Shown here piece after piece: positions 13,011 through 22,578 of a stretch of DNA of 64,000 nt (position 1 is the stretch's first letter; every line of letters starts with the position of its first letter). Origin of the DNA: Silene conica (taxonomy: Eukaryota; Streptophyta; Magnoliopsida; Caryophyllales; Caryophyllaceae). The DNA is taken from the NCBI GenBank assembly GCA_029255685.2, contig CM055314.2, positions 11,712,059 to 11,776,058 of the forward strand, written 5' to 3'. The position numbers and the translations under genes are program-made. The notes under the pieces are model-generated. The model was not told the DNA's origin and did not search any database. It saw only the letters and a program-made list of their open reading frames with translations.

Positions 13011-14430
13011 AAAATGTCAGTCTTCAATACTTGTGTTTTCTTATATTATACTTGTGTCATGTTTTCATCAAGTATTGACATGGTCTATTTTTACATATTC
13101 TGTATAGGCCATTTGAGCTACTAGAGAGATTCCAGATGCATGATTTTGCGGAAGGAGCTATGCATCCTTTTGAGTGTGCTCAGAGATAGTTTCCTTCCTG
13201 AATTTTTAAAGGTCAGTCCTCTCGGAGATTTGAATTGGAGATTCTACTAAGTTTATCATCATGTACACCAGTGATTTTAGGTTCTGTAAAATGAGAACAC
13301 TACATAAAAACTAAAAAACCTGACAAGATAATTGCTCTGGGCATTTTGCGAGTGGGTAAAAAAGGAGAAAAAATACTGAAAATGTTTTCGAGTGAATATC
13401 TTTTAGCGTATAAAGAAAGATTATATGAGAATTTTAGGATTGTGTTGATTACCCCTATTCCCAGGACCGCAAAGACTTGTTAACACACAAATAAGACTTG
13501 TTATTTGATGGTGGTTTTTTGTTATGGAATTAGCAAGCCTGACAATTTGGGATTTTCCCAAATGTATAGGTTGTTAGAAGTATCTCCATAGTATGCATCT
13601 TTGTGATGGGTAAGTTCCCATAAAAAAAGGGGGCAACTTTCCTGTAGTAACAAAATGATAAATCAACAAATACAAAAGTAGGTTGTTAGAAGTATCTCTA
13701 TAGTATGCATCTTTGTGATGGGTGAATTATGTATAGTTGTATACTATCAAATTTTCGACAGAGAAGTGGTTGTTAGATGATCTTCTATTGGGAATGTCCC
13801 ATGTTTCTGTTCCAACACATTTATGTTCTACCTTATGAACTTGAAAACAGATGTAGAAGACGCTAGGGAAGCTGCTTTGGTAACTGATGTAGACACAGAC
13901 ATTGGCCTGGTAGGCTGGTATGATCATGCTGATCATACCTGGACTTGATGTTGACTGTGTTGCTGTTGTTCTTGAGGGTTTGAATCTTATCCCCTATGAT
14001 CAAGAAGAGATCCAAGTTCAGTTACGTTTATAGAGAGAATCCGATCATTACCATTATTCCATAATTCATGGTGACGACCATGAGTCCGTGACCATAACTG
14101 ATAATAGTAATATTGGTTTCCTGTTTATTATCTCAATCCGATGTTTTGTTACCATGGATGAATTTACATCTATCGATATAACTAATAACAGTAGCTTCCC
14201 TTATCTTTAAATCCTGTGTTTTGTTATAATGGATGAAGTCTGAACCTTCTGAGTTTAGCTTATTTAGATGGTGATTCTGTCCCTAATTGTCAAACGAGCC
14301 AAAGTATTTAGCTTATTTAGCTTATTTGTTTAGCCTTCTGATTATTTAAGACTCTCGCCCTTCTGATTCCTGCTAAGACGTATTTGTCCAAAATTGCGTA
14401 CGAGATTTTAACATGATTGGTGTCCAGTGG
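12925..14430 (+). other. Unidentified exon-like pieces after the truncated PPR copy
   Basis: Two stretches look like exon debris. Around 13108-13195 a frame reads LERFQMHDFAEGAMHPFEC before a stop. Around 13850-14030 frames contain VEDAREAALVTDVDTDIG and, one frame away, VLEGLNLIPYDQEEIQVQL. I recognise neither. Their amino-acid makeup and position after AG suggest captured exons of unknown genes. The rest is AT-rich intron-like sequence. Confidence 0.35.
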
Positions 14431-14528
14431 TTCAAATATGTGCAGTGCAGTCATTTTCCGGAGATGTAAATGACAAGGCAGCTATTAAGAAAGTCTTGAA
14501 GGGTGTTCGTGCAGTTATATGTCCTAAC
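14431..14528 (+). pseudogene. Fragment of a NAD(P)-binding Rossmann-fold protein
   Basis: The frame reads SGDVNDKAAIKKVLKGVRAV followed by ICPN, then a GT donor at 14529. This GDV-x-D...L-x-GVRAVICP pattern occurs in plant chloroplast NAD(P)-binding proteins of the atypical short-chain dehydrogenase type (HCF173/CIA30-associated group). Only one exon of about 33 codons is present, with no neighbouring exon recognised, so it cannot encode an enzyme. The family call rests on the motif alone. Confidence 0.5.
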
Positions 14529-15212
14529 GTATGTACATTGCATTATCTTCCGGTTACAACCTGTAGCAGTAAATGTTTCCCTGAAAGGTTTTACTTTTCC
14601 GAATACCTGTAGGCTGTAAAATCTGATCCCATAAATTAATTTACTGTTCCGTATCCCAAGTCGGGAGCTTAAAACGAGTACAGCATGTTATTCTCTTATC
14701 ACGGGTATTTCTAGTTCATAATGGTAGATCGAGTGTGAGAATGGGAATTACTGAAATTAATGTGAACCAAACATGTACACGGTAAACATTGAAACAAGAG
14801 TTCTAATTACGAAAACAAAATTAAAAATGAAAATAGAAATGTAAATAAGAACTAAAAAAGCCATGTATATGCTCATAATCTTCATCTAACAAGCAACGGC
14901 TTATTAGAACCATGTCTAAAAAATCGCACGTCTCATCCTCGTCCGTCAAGTCACAAAAAACAGCCACATTGCTCCAGAGCATCTGTTGCAAAGAATCATA
15001 CTTCTCGTCCTCGTCCATCATATAGCAGCTACATCAGCAAAAAAAAAAAATGTTGCGGAATAGTATTCATTAAGCAAAGAATGAAGATACTTCACATTGC
15101 TTATACTTTACATGTCTGAATAAAGACTTAAAGAGGCATAACATATAACACGTAAATTCTGCTACACAGCCACAATATTTGGAGTAATCTCCATAACATT
15201 GCTCAAAACTCA
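14529..15212. other. AT-rich sequence left of the mariner element
   Basis: No gene is supported; the 66-codon minus frame at 14821-15021 lacks features. Bases 15213-15214 are the TA target duplication of the mariner-like element. Confidence 0.5.
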
Positions 15213-15214
15213 TA

Positions 15215-15246
15215 CTTCCTCCATTTTAATCCAAATGGGCACTTTG
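15215..15246 (+). repeat. Left terminal inverted repeat of the MLE
   Basis: Matches the reverse complement of 20343-20374 with a few mismatches. The outermost eight bases differ at two positions. Confidence 0.85.
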
Positions 15247-15573
15247 CTTTATGCACAAGAATTAAGGAGCTAATAAAAAACTATTAAAAGTACTACAACT
15301 TGTGAATGAATCAGAATAGTTAGGGAGAGATTCAATGTGTTTAAAAAATGAAGCAGCATGTTTGAAAACACCTCCAAACACTAGCAAGTGGACTGTTTTC
15401 CCCCCTAAAACTATCAGCTCAACAGGCTGGCACCACTCATTTTGTGCCTAAAACCCTACTGCCCAGCCACAATAAATACAATTGGAATTACATCAACACT
15501 TAGTAAATCTTTACAACTTCAGAAAAAATACAACCCAGAAAAAAAACAAGAATTACAAAATCAAAACAGCGCC

Positions 15574-16889
15574 ATGGTCGGAAAATGCTTGACGGAAGCA
15601 AGTAGGGTAGACATAGCAGCGTATCTACTGTCGAAGTCTGAAGACGGTCATCTTGCTCACGGCATGATGAAGCAAACTGCGGAAAAGTACGGAATAAGCA
15701 AGAAAAAAGTAGGCAGAATATGACATCTAGCAAAAAACCCACGAAATATTGGTGAAATGTTAGATGTCAAAAGCGGAAGAATCGGGAATACAAATAAAAA
15801 ACGAGTACTACCTGATCTGGATTTCATCAAATCCTTACAATGGGAAAAACGTGACACAATGGAAAGAGTTGCGAAAACACGGGATTTTCAGTGAGCACGG
15901 TTCATAGATGGGTATGTGAAGGACTACTCAAACCCCATTCAAGCTCATTACATCCTCAACTCAAGGACACAAACAAAGTAAAGAGAATGAAGCATGCTTT
16001 AAGGTATCTAAAGGTACAACAATTAATCCAAGATTTTGTCGATCTCAATGCAATTCCAGCGACGAAAATAAAGTTCGGTGAAATGAGCAATGTCATTCAC
16101 ATAGATGAAAAGTGGTTTTTCATCAAATACGACGGTCACAAATATTACATCGTCGAAGGTGAAGAGCTCCCCTATAGGAGCTGTCAATCAAAGCGATACA
16201 TTACTAAGGTAATGTTCATGTGTGCCGTAAGCAGGCCTGTTTACTCGGAAGATGGGGAGCTGATATTCGACGGCAAAATAGGCATGTTTCCATTTACATC
16301 ACAAGTTCCAGCAGTTAGGTCAAGCATAAACATGCCAAGAGGAACTTTAGAAACAAAGGCAACTGAATCAATTACAAGAAAGGTTACTAAGGAATGCCTC
16401 ATAGAGCAAATAATTCCAGCAATTAAAAACAAGTGGCCTGAAGATGCAAGCAAACGTATATTCATTCAACAAGATAACGCAAGACCACATATCAATAACA
16501 ACGACCCTGAATTTATGGCAGTTGCAAACAGCGATGGTTTCAACATTGATTTGATATTCCAACCACCAAACTCACCGGATTTGAATGTCAATGATTTAGG
16601 GTATTTCAGAGCTTTACAGTCACTACAGTCAAGGATAGCAGCCAAGTCGGTAGACGACCTAGTGAACAATGTGATGCAAGCTTTTGTTGACTACTGTCCA
16701 ACAAAACTAAACAATATCTTCCTGACACTACAAAATGTCATGATTGAGATTATAAAGACTAAGGGTCACAATAATTTTGCCATACCACACATGAAGAAGG
16801 CTCATCTTACTCGTTTAGGAATACTTCCTAGGAAATTGGATGTAAGTGAGCGCTGGTCAGAGAAAGTATCGAATATTTACAAGGTCTAG
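15574..16889 (+). pseudogene. Mariner-like transposase, disrupted (DD39D)
   Basis: It cut and pasted the MLE by binding the inverted ends. The N-terminal part from ATG 15574 shows a helix-turn-helix region (AEKYGISKKKVGRI). Two lesions break it: an in-frame TGA at 15721-15723, where the family usually has Trp, and a one-base frameshift near 15885-15890. The rest is open to 16889. The catalytic triad is visible: Asp in HIDEKWFF (residue 72 of the C-terminal frame), Asp in QQDNARPH (195) and Asp in NVNDLGYF (235), giving exactly 39 residues between the last two, the plant mariner signature. Total length of about 438 codons fits the family. The earlier ATG at 15442 is less likely, because homology-like sequence begins near 15580. 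Confidence 0.9.
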
Positions 16890-17449
16890 GTGAAACACAA
16901 GGCTTAGAATACTTAATGGTTGAACTAGGTTACTAGGGTGGAGTAAGAGTTTAACTCACATTGTCTATTTTGCAAAATTTGTTTAGGGTGTAAACATTTC
17001 TACAAAAGTTATGTTTGACTTGTAATCAGATTATGAAATTAATGGTCTTGTTTTATTTCAGTTTTAGTACAGCTTTACTTCAACTAAAAAACGAATGACA
17101 TGAACTCTCAGGCCTAACTTGGCCTCATCATCGAGTTATGTTAAATAGACGTGCCTCCTACACACCCACTCAATGATACTGGTAAACACTATGTTCATAG
17201 AGTAAACAAACACAGCTCTCAAACAAACATAAGCTGTTTTCACTGAGCCCCAAGCAGAATGTGGACATTTATGTATGCAACTCTAATGAACATGCACACA
17301 CACCCAGTCATTGGTAGACCATGTGGTGGCACTACTATTTAAAGTAAATGGCCAGACCCCCTAAGCATGTTACTATTACTAGACATTGCTCTCAAACCAA
17401 TTAGGTAATTCATCACTGAGCGTTATCTATTTACCTATACCAGCAGCAG
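16890..17449. other. Spacer between transposase and satellite field
   Basis: AT-rich with no ORF of note. It contains the transposase 3' flank and grades into GTAAACA-rich sequence that introduces the tandem array. Confidence 0.6.
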
Positions 17450-18870
17450 TAAGTAAACAACATCAGACATCAATAGTGAACATGAATGACTAAGTAAACA
17501 TGAATGAGTAAGTAAACAACAGCCTGCAAACCAATGAGTAAGTAAACATCAGTGACTAAATAAACATCAGACAGAGTTAGTGAACATGATTGACTAAGTA
17601 AACATGATTGAGTAAGAAAACAACAACCTGCAAACCAATGAGTAAGTAAACATCAGTGACTAAATAAACATCAGACAGAGTTATTAGTGAACATGATTGA
17701 CTAAGTAAACATGATTGAGTAAGTAAACATAAATGAGTAAGTAAACATGAATGACTAAGTAAACATGAATGACTAAGTAAGTCAACATCAGTGACTAAAT
17801 GAGTAAGTGAGCATGAATAAGTAAACATGAATGACCAAGTAAACATGACAGAGTAAGTAAACATCAGAGACTAAATAAACATCAGAGCATGAATAAGTAA
17901 ACATGAATGACTAAGTGAGTAAGTGAGCATGAATAAGTAAACATGAATGACCAAATAAACATGATTGAGTAAGTAAACATCAGAGACTAAATAAACATCA
18001 GAGCATGAATAAGTAAACATGAATGACTAAGTGAGTAAGTGAGCATGAATAAGTAAACATGAATGACCAAGTAAACATGACTGAGTAAGTAAACATCAGA
18101 GACTAAATAAACATCAGATCATGAATAAGTAAACATGAATGACTAAGTGAGTAGGTGAGCATGAATAAGTAAACATGACTGACCAAGTAAACATGACTGA
18201 GTAAGTAAACATCGGAGACTAAATAAACATCAGAGACTAAATAAGTAAACATGAATGACTAAGTGAGTAAGTGAGCATGAATAAGTAAACATGAATGACC
18301 AAGTAAACATGACTGAGTAAGCAAACATCAGAGACTAAATAAACATTAGGGCATGAATAAGTAAACATGAATGACTAAGTGAGTAAGTGAGCATGAATAA
18401 GTAAACATGACTGACCAAGTAAACATGACTGAGTAAGTAAACATCAGAGACTAAATAAACATCAGAGACTAAATAAGTAAACATGAATGACTAAGTGAGT
18501 AAGTGAGCATGAATAAGTAAACATGAATGACCAAGTAAACATGACTGAGTAAGTAAACATCAGAGACTAAATAAACATCAGAGCATGAATAAGTAAACAT
18601 GAATGACTAAGTGAGTAAGTGAGCATGAATAAGTAAACATGAATGACCAAGTAAACATGACTAAGTAAACAGCAGTGACTAAATAAACATCAGAGCATGA
18701 ATAAGTAAGCATGAATGAGTAGGTAAACATGGATGATTAAGTAAACATCAAACATCAGACAGCAATGGTGAACAACAAGAACAACATGAATGTTTATGAA
18801 CATGACTGAGTAAGAAACTAACTGAGTTAGTAAACAAGCAACATCAGACATCAATGATCAACAACAAGAA
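17450..18870. repeat. Tandem satellite field with 116-bp higher-order unit
   Basis: The basic word is (a)gtaaacatgaatga and variants. From 17833 a higher-order unit repeats with exact spacing: the anchor GACCAAGTAAAC or GACCAAATAAAC occurs at 17833, 17949, 18065, 18181, 18297, 18413, 18529 and 18645, always 116 bp apart. A different 104-bp unit (anchor CCTGCAAACCAATGAG at 17523 and 17627) occupies the left part. The right end decays after about 18700. Open frames through it are artefacts. Confidence 0.93.
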
Positions 18871-19308
18871 GAACATGAGTGATTAAGAACATGATCAAGG
18901 AAAAACCCTGGCCTTGGTCCCTGCAAAAAATATAACTTTTCGATAAAGGCTTTGTAAAGTTTCATGTTCCATGTATAAGGTTTCAAAATTTGAGAAGTAA
19001 AATATCCACCAGATTAATTATACTACTTTCAGGACATAGTCCTTGCCTGAGACATCTACCATACAATTGATTAACAAAAATCCAGCAATTAATTGAAAGA
19101 AAAACTAAAGTAGTAAAGAATAACATATACAGTGGACTTACCAAAACGAAGAACCTTATTCACTGGACTTACCAAAACGAAGTCGTTGTATTCCCAACAC
19201 CAGTAACACCAACATGCAAAAAAAACAATAAAATTGAAATTATTAGTAACATGCAAACTGATTTACGAAGACAAAATGTTTAAATAACTCAATAAATCAA
19301 ATTTTTAC
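18871..19308. other. Spacer with duplicated splice-donor-like segment
   Basis: A 21-bp segment containing GGACTTACCAAAACGAAG occurs at 19131-19151 and 19162-19182. On the minus strand each reads CTTCGTTTTG followed by GTAAGTCC, a good splice donor, so this could be the end of an exon of the minus-strand gene to the right. Otherwise nothing is recognised. Confidence 0.4.
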
Positions 19309-19416
19309 CTCATTTTTTCTGCTTTTTTTTTCCCCATTTAATATGACGTTCTAATAATGCAAGACGTCGCATCTCAGAGGGGGTTTGAGCATATGGTGCT
19401 CTATTTTCCACACCTT

Positions 19417-19833
19417 CTATAGTTCTATGTCGACAGAAACCACCTTCCTCATAGCCTCTCTCTCCAAACATCTAGCCACAAACTGTCGGAACCTAACATC
19501 ACTGGCTGTTTGAGGCATACATATTGGACCGACAACTTCATAAACCCTACAAATATCAGATCCAACATCATCATCATGTCCAACATCAGATCCACCAACA
19601 CCACCACATACAACATATTTTTCATCACCGACAACATATTTTTCATCACCGACCACATCAAATTCCGATTCCGGAACTTCAGTTCCGAAATCAGACGGAT
19701 CAAAAGAATCAGAGACAACAATATTGGGGTAACTAGAGTCAAAATCCTCATCAATATCAGAAGTATGTGAATATCGCAACAACGAATTGGCAATATCACA
19801 ATTTTTTGAACATTTAATGTTATTATTATCCAT
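19417..19833 (-). CDS. Acidic ORF inside the mariner element, convergent to the transposase
   Basis: A 138-codon frame starts at ATG 19831-19833. The protein is strongly acidic, with clusters such as DIDEDFDSSYP and a tandem GDEKYVV repeat; no domain is recognised. Upstream (19834-19990, minus strand) is a CT-rich, leader-like stretch containing CCTCTCTCTCTC and AAACCCTAG, typical of plant 5' UTRs. The frame stops at 19417, but a different frame stays open from about 19470 to a stop at 19310-19312, reading RAPYAQTPSEMRRLALLERH and ending in a Lys-rich tail. A one-base indel or an unseen splice may therefore have shortened the protein. It could be an element-encoded accessory protein or a captured exon. 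Confidence 0.45.
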   Translation of the reverse strand: MDNNNIKCSKNCDIANSLLRYSHTSDIDEDFDSSYPNIVVSDSFDPSDFGTEVPESEFDVVGDEKYVVGDEKYVVCGGVGGSDVGHDDDVGSDICRVYEVVGPICMPQTASDVRFRQFVARCLEREAMRKVVSVDIEL

Positions 19834-20312
19834 CTTGTAGTAAAAAATTGATGTGGTTGTAGTGTAGAAGAGATGGAGACGAAGGAAGACGAAGCGATGA
19901 AGACAGATCTAGGGTTTCAGGGAGGTTTTTTAGGAGAAATAGAGAGAGAGAGGTAGAGAGATTTTTTACGAGAAATGGAATGAGGGGCGTAGTAAATGAG
20001 AGAGGTAGAGAGTTTGTTTAGGGTTTGATATAGAAGAATCTGGAAGATGAGGTTATATGGGTAGTTTAAATGTGGGTAGTTGGGAGGTTGAAGATGGGTT
20101 GTGGGTTGTTGGGTTATTAAGTTTGTTGGGTTGAAAAATTTGGAGGGAAAGATTAGGGGATTGGGTTGGGTTAGTAAATGTTTTGGGTTAATAGTATGGG
20201 TTAGGGTAGTTATTGATGTAGGATTAAGTTAGGGACACAATGACATTATTTTTTTAAATAAGTAAGTGTAATTAGGATACAAGGGTCAATTTAATGTCCA
20301 TATATAGAAAGA

Positions 20313-20374
20313 GCCCATTTGGATTAAAATGGACCTAAATGACAAATTGCCCATTTGGATTAAAATGGAGTAAA
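20313..20374 (-). repeat. Right terminal inverted repeat of the MLE, with tandem internal copy
   Basis: The terminal copy GCCCATTTGGATTAAAATGG lies at 20349-20368, with the element ending at 20374. The same 20-mer is also present at 20313-20332, 36 bp inward. The left end has a single copy. Confidence 0.85.
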
Positions 20375-20376
20375 TA

Positions 20377-20648
20377 TAAATTAATTTGTCAAACATGGTG
20401 GTACCATTACTTCAAAAAATGAAAGAAAATAAAAAATATGCAATTAACCACATGCTGACACGTCAGTATTGTGGTTGTTGCTTTTATAAAGAAGATATTT
20501 ACATTTTTTGGTACTCAATTTAATGTGCTTATTTAAAACATGCATTTTAACGTATTATCAATATAATAAAAAATAAATGCAAAATATTTACGTATTATTG
20601 ACACTGTTCGATAATATTCATTATCAACACATTTTTTCTAAAAATATA
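20377..20648. other. AT-rich remnant between MLE and Helitron terminus
   Basis: No gene. It presumably belongs to the Helitron body into which the MLE inserted. Confidence 0.5.
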
Positions 20649-20678
20649 CCGTTCAATTTTATACGGGTTTAAAACTAG
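20649..20678 (+). mobile_element. Helitron 3' terminus 2, at the PPR promoter boundary
   Basis: The stem CCGT (20649-20652) / ACGG (20663-20666) is followed after 8 nt by CTAG (20675-20678) and then T. Stem-to-CTAG spacing is the same as in the terminus at 11924. Homology between the two PPR copies begins exactly at 20679, so the terminus marks an insertion point. The truncated copy has A then T at 12215/12216, consistent with the A^T target preference of Helitrons. Confidence 0.75.
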
Positions 20679-20853
20679 TAAATTAGATAAAATAAAACCC
20701 TAATTACGGGCGAAGAGTGTTTAACCCGTGTTTGTCATCATAGGTACGGAGTATATAAAGAGTGGCTAAGTAGGGTTCGTACATTGTAGTTTGAACTCTC
20801 CAGACAACAGTCTCCATTTCCCATTCCATTTTCCAGCAATTTGAATTCCGACG
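20679..20853 (+). promoter_or_regulatory. Proximal promoter and 5' UTR of the PPR gene
   Basis: The TATA motif TATATAA is at 20752-20758, about 100 bp before the ATG. Transcription would start roughly 25-35 bp downstream. The block is conserved in the truncated copy (12216-12404). Only about 175 bp separate the Helitron end from the ATG, so upstream regulatory sequence may have been displaced or supplied by the Helitron. Confidence 0.7.
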
Positions 20854-22578
20854 ATGACGATGACGATGCTCAGAAACTCAGGTACCCTTTTTAATCGCCA
20901 TTCCCATTTTCAATTCCGATTTCATTCCTCCCCAAATTACTCTCCTTCTTTTAATCGAAACCCTCGATTGTTACTACTCGATTCAGTTAGAGAACAATGC
21001 CGTTTAGGGTTTTCTGGAATTATTATCCCCGTTTCCATATTTCATCAATTGTATTCTCTTCGTCCTCGTCCTTCTGTTGTTATCTTTAATCAGCTGTTTA
21101 CCGCCATGTCTAAGATTAAACCCCACCCTCCTTTCTCCACTATTCTTACCCTTTTCAATCACCTTGAATCGTCCGGTTGCCGCCCCAATATGCATTCCAT
21201 TGGTATTCTCGCCAAGGCTTATTCCTCCCTTGGCCGTGTTGATTTTGCCTTCTCTCTCCTTGGTAAGCACCTCAAGCTTGGCTATCCACTTAATATTATC
21301 ATTATCACTACCTTGCTCAATGGATTAATTGATTCTGGTAAGTTACGCCAAGCTGTTCGGTTACTGGATAAAATTGTCAAGCTGCAGATATATCCTTCCC
21401 TTGTTACGTACGGTTCTATGTTTAGAGGGCTTTGCAATTCCGGCGACAATGATGGTGCTCTCAGATTGCTACGGAATATGGAATCTAGAGCCCCTTTTAA
21501 GCCCAACGTTGTAATTTATAGCACCATCATTGACAGCCTAAGTAAAGATCAATTGTTACCTCAAGCCCTTGACCTTTTCAAGGAGATGAAAGCCAAGCGC
21601 ATTTCGCCCAATATCGTAACCTACACTTCCTTAATTCGTGGGCTCTGCAGTTTAGGGTGTTGGGATTATGTCAAAGAACTGTTGACTGAGATGCAGCACA
21701 ACAACATTGCTCCCAATATTGAAACCTACACTACCTTAGTTCACAGTTACTGTAAAGAGGGAAATGTGTGTGACGCAAAGTCTATCTTCGATTTCATGAC
21801 TAAGAGAGGTGTGCACCCTAACATTATTACCTACAATGCTTTGTTGGATGGGTACTGTTTGCGTGGAGAGATAGAGGACGCAGAAAAACTCCTGGATATT
21901 ATGGTGAAAGATAGTGTCATGCCTGATGTTGTGACATTCAATATCCTAATCAATGGATATTGCAAGTCTAAAAAGGGTGACAAAGCTTTGGAGATGCTCC
22001 GGGATATGTGTCTTAAAGGAACCCATATAACCCCAAACGTCGTCACTTATAACACCATTATAGATGCCTTGTTCAAGGCTAAGAGACCCCAGCTTGCACT
22101 CCAACTTTGTAAAGAGATGGAGAATAATGGAGTGGCCTCAGATATTACTACATATAATACCATAATTAATGGCCTTTGTGTAGCTGGGCGACTATCTGAA
22201 GCAGCGGAGGTCTTCTCTAGTCTTGTTGCAAACCAGTTGCAGCCAGATGTAAGAACGTACAATACAATTATCAAAGTCCTATGTAGGCAAGGACAGTTAG
22301 GTGATGCAACCAAAATATTAAAGGATATGGCGGATAATGGATGTTCACCAAATGAACGCGTCTACAACACAATTATTAAAGGATTTCTCAATGCTAATGA
22401 TATCTCCACGGCTGTGGGTCATCTTCACACTATGAGGAGCCAAAATTTTTTTGCCGATGCGGAGACGGTTTCTTTATTTCTCAACTTACTCACTTCCCCC
22501 AATATTACTGATTTAGACAAGGCTTTGCTTCAAAAGTACTTTCTGGAGAAAAATGGTATGCCGCTCTTTGCAATTTGA
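20854..22578 (+). CDS. P-class pentatricopeptide repeat protein, RFL-like, probably organellar
   Basis: An intact, intronless 574-residue protein. The first ~72 residues are Arg/Ser-rich with few acidic residues, fitting a mitochondrial or plastid transit peptide. From about residue 73 to 530 there are some 13 tandem 35-residue motifs with the classic pattern (PNVVTYNTIID, PNIVTYTSLIRGL, PDVVTFNILINGYCK). There is no E, DYW or SMR domain, so it is P class. Asn or Thr at the base-contacting fifth position of many motifs is as expected for sequence-specific RNA binding. Close motif similarity between repeats and the FNxLI/YNTII style resemble Rf-like proteins that process or silence mitochondrial transcripts. 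The ATG follows a short GACGATG run; MTMTM could use either of three starts. A truncated copy lies 8.5 kb upstream. Confidence 0.92.
   Translation: MTMTMLRNSGTLFNRHSHFQFRFHSSPNYSPSFNRNPRLLLLDSVREQCRLGFSGIIIPVSIFHQLYSLRPRPSVVIFNQLFTAMSKIKPHPPFSTILTLFNHLESSGCRPNMHSIGILAKAYSSLGRVDFAFSLLGKHLKLGYPLNIIIITTLLNGLIDSGKLRQAVRLLDKIVKLQIYPSLVTYGSMFRGLCNSGDNDGALRLLRNMESRAPFKPNVVIYSTIIDSLSKDQLLPQALDLFKEMKAKRISPNIVTYTSLIRGLCSLGCWDYVKELLTEMQHNNIAPNIETYTTLVHSYCKEGNVCDAKSIFDFMTKRGVHPNIITYNALLDGYCLRGEIEDAEKLLDIMVKDSVMPDVVTFNILINGYCKSKKGDKALEMLRDMCLKGTHITPNVVTYNTIIDALFKAKRPQLALQLCKEMENNGVASDITTYNTIINGLCVAGRLSEAAEVFSSLVANQLQPDVRTYNTIIKVLCRQGQLGDATKILKDMADNGCSPNERVYNTIIKGFLNANDISTAVGHLHTMRSQNFFADAETVSLFLNLLTSPNITDLDKALLQKYFLEKNGMPLFAI

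Larger units (their letters stand above)
15215..20374 (+). mobile_element. Mariner-like element (plant MLE), 5.16 kb
   Basis: Inverted ends CTTCCTCCATTTTAATCC (from 15215) and the reverse complement ending at 20374 share the core CTCCATTTTAATCCAAATGG, and TA flanks both sides (15213-15214 and 20375-20376). TA insertion and ends starting CTCCCTCC-like are typical of plant mariners and their Stowaway MITEs. The element carries a disabled transposase on +, a 1.4 kb tandem-repeat field, and an acidic ORF on the minus strand near its right end. It sits inside what appears to be a Helitron whose 3' end is at 20678. Confidence 0.88.

Noticed and set aside
17577-17864. Minus-strand 95-codon frame with repeated MFTYS/LLSHSCL
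   Set aside because: Translation of the satellite words.
17450-18870. CRISPR-like regular array
   Set aside because: Repeat and spacer are both made of the same short words with no unique spacers, inside a plant transposon; this is a satellite.
21004-22313. Minus-strand and off-frame ORFs over the PPR gene
   Set aside because: Shadows of the real PPR frame, which alone shows the 35-residue motif periodicity.
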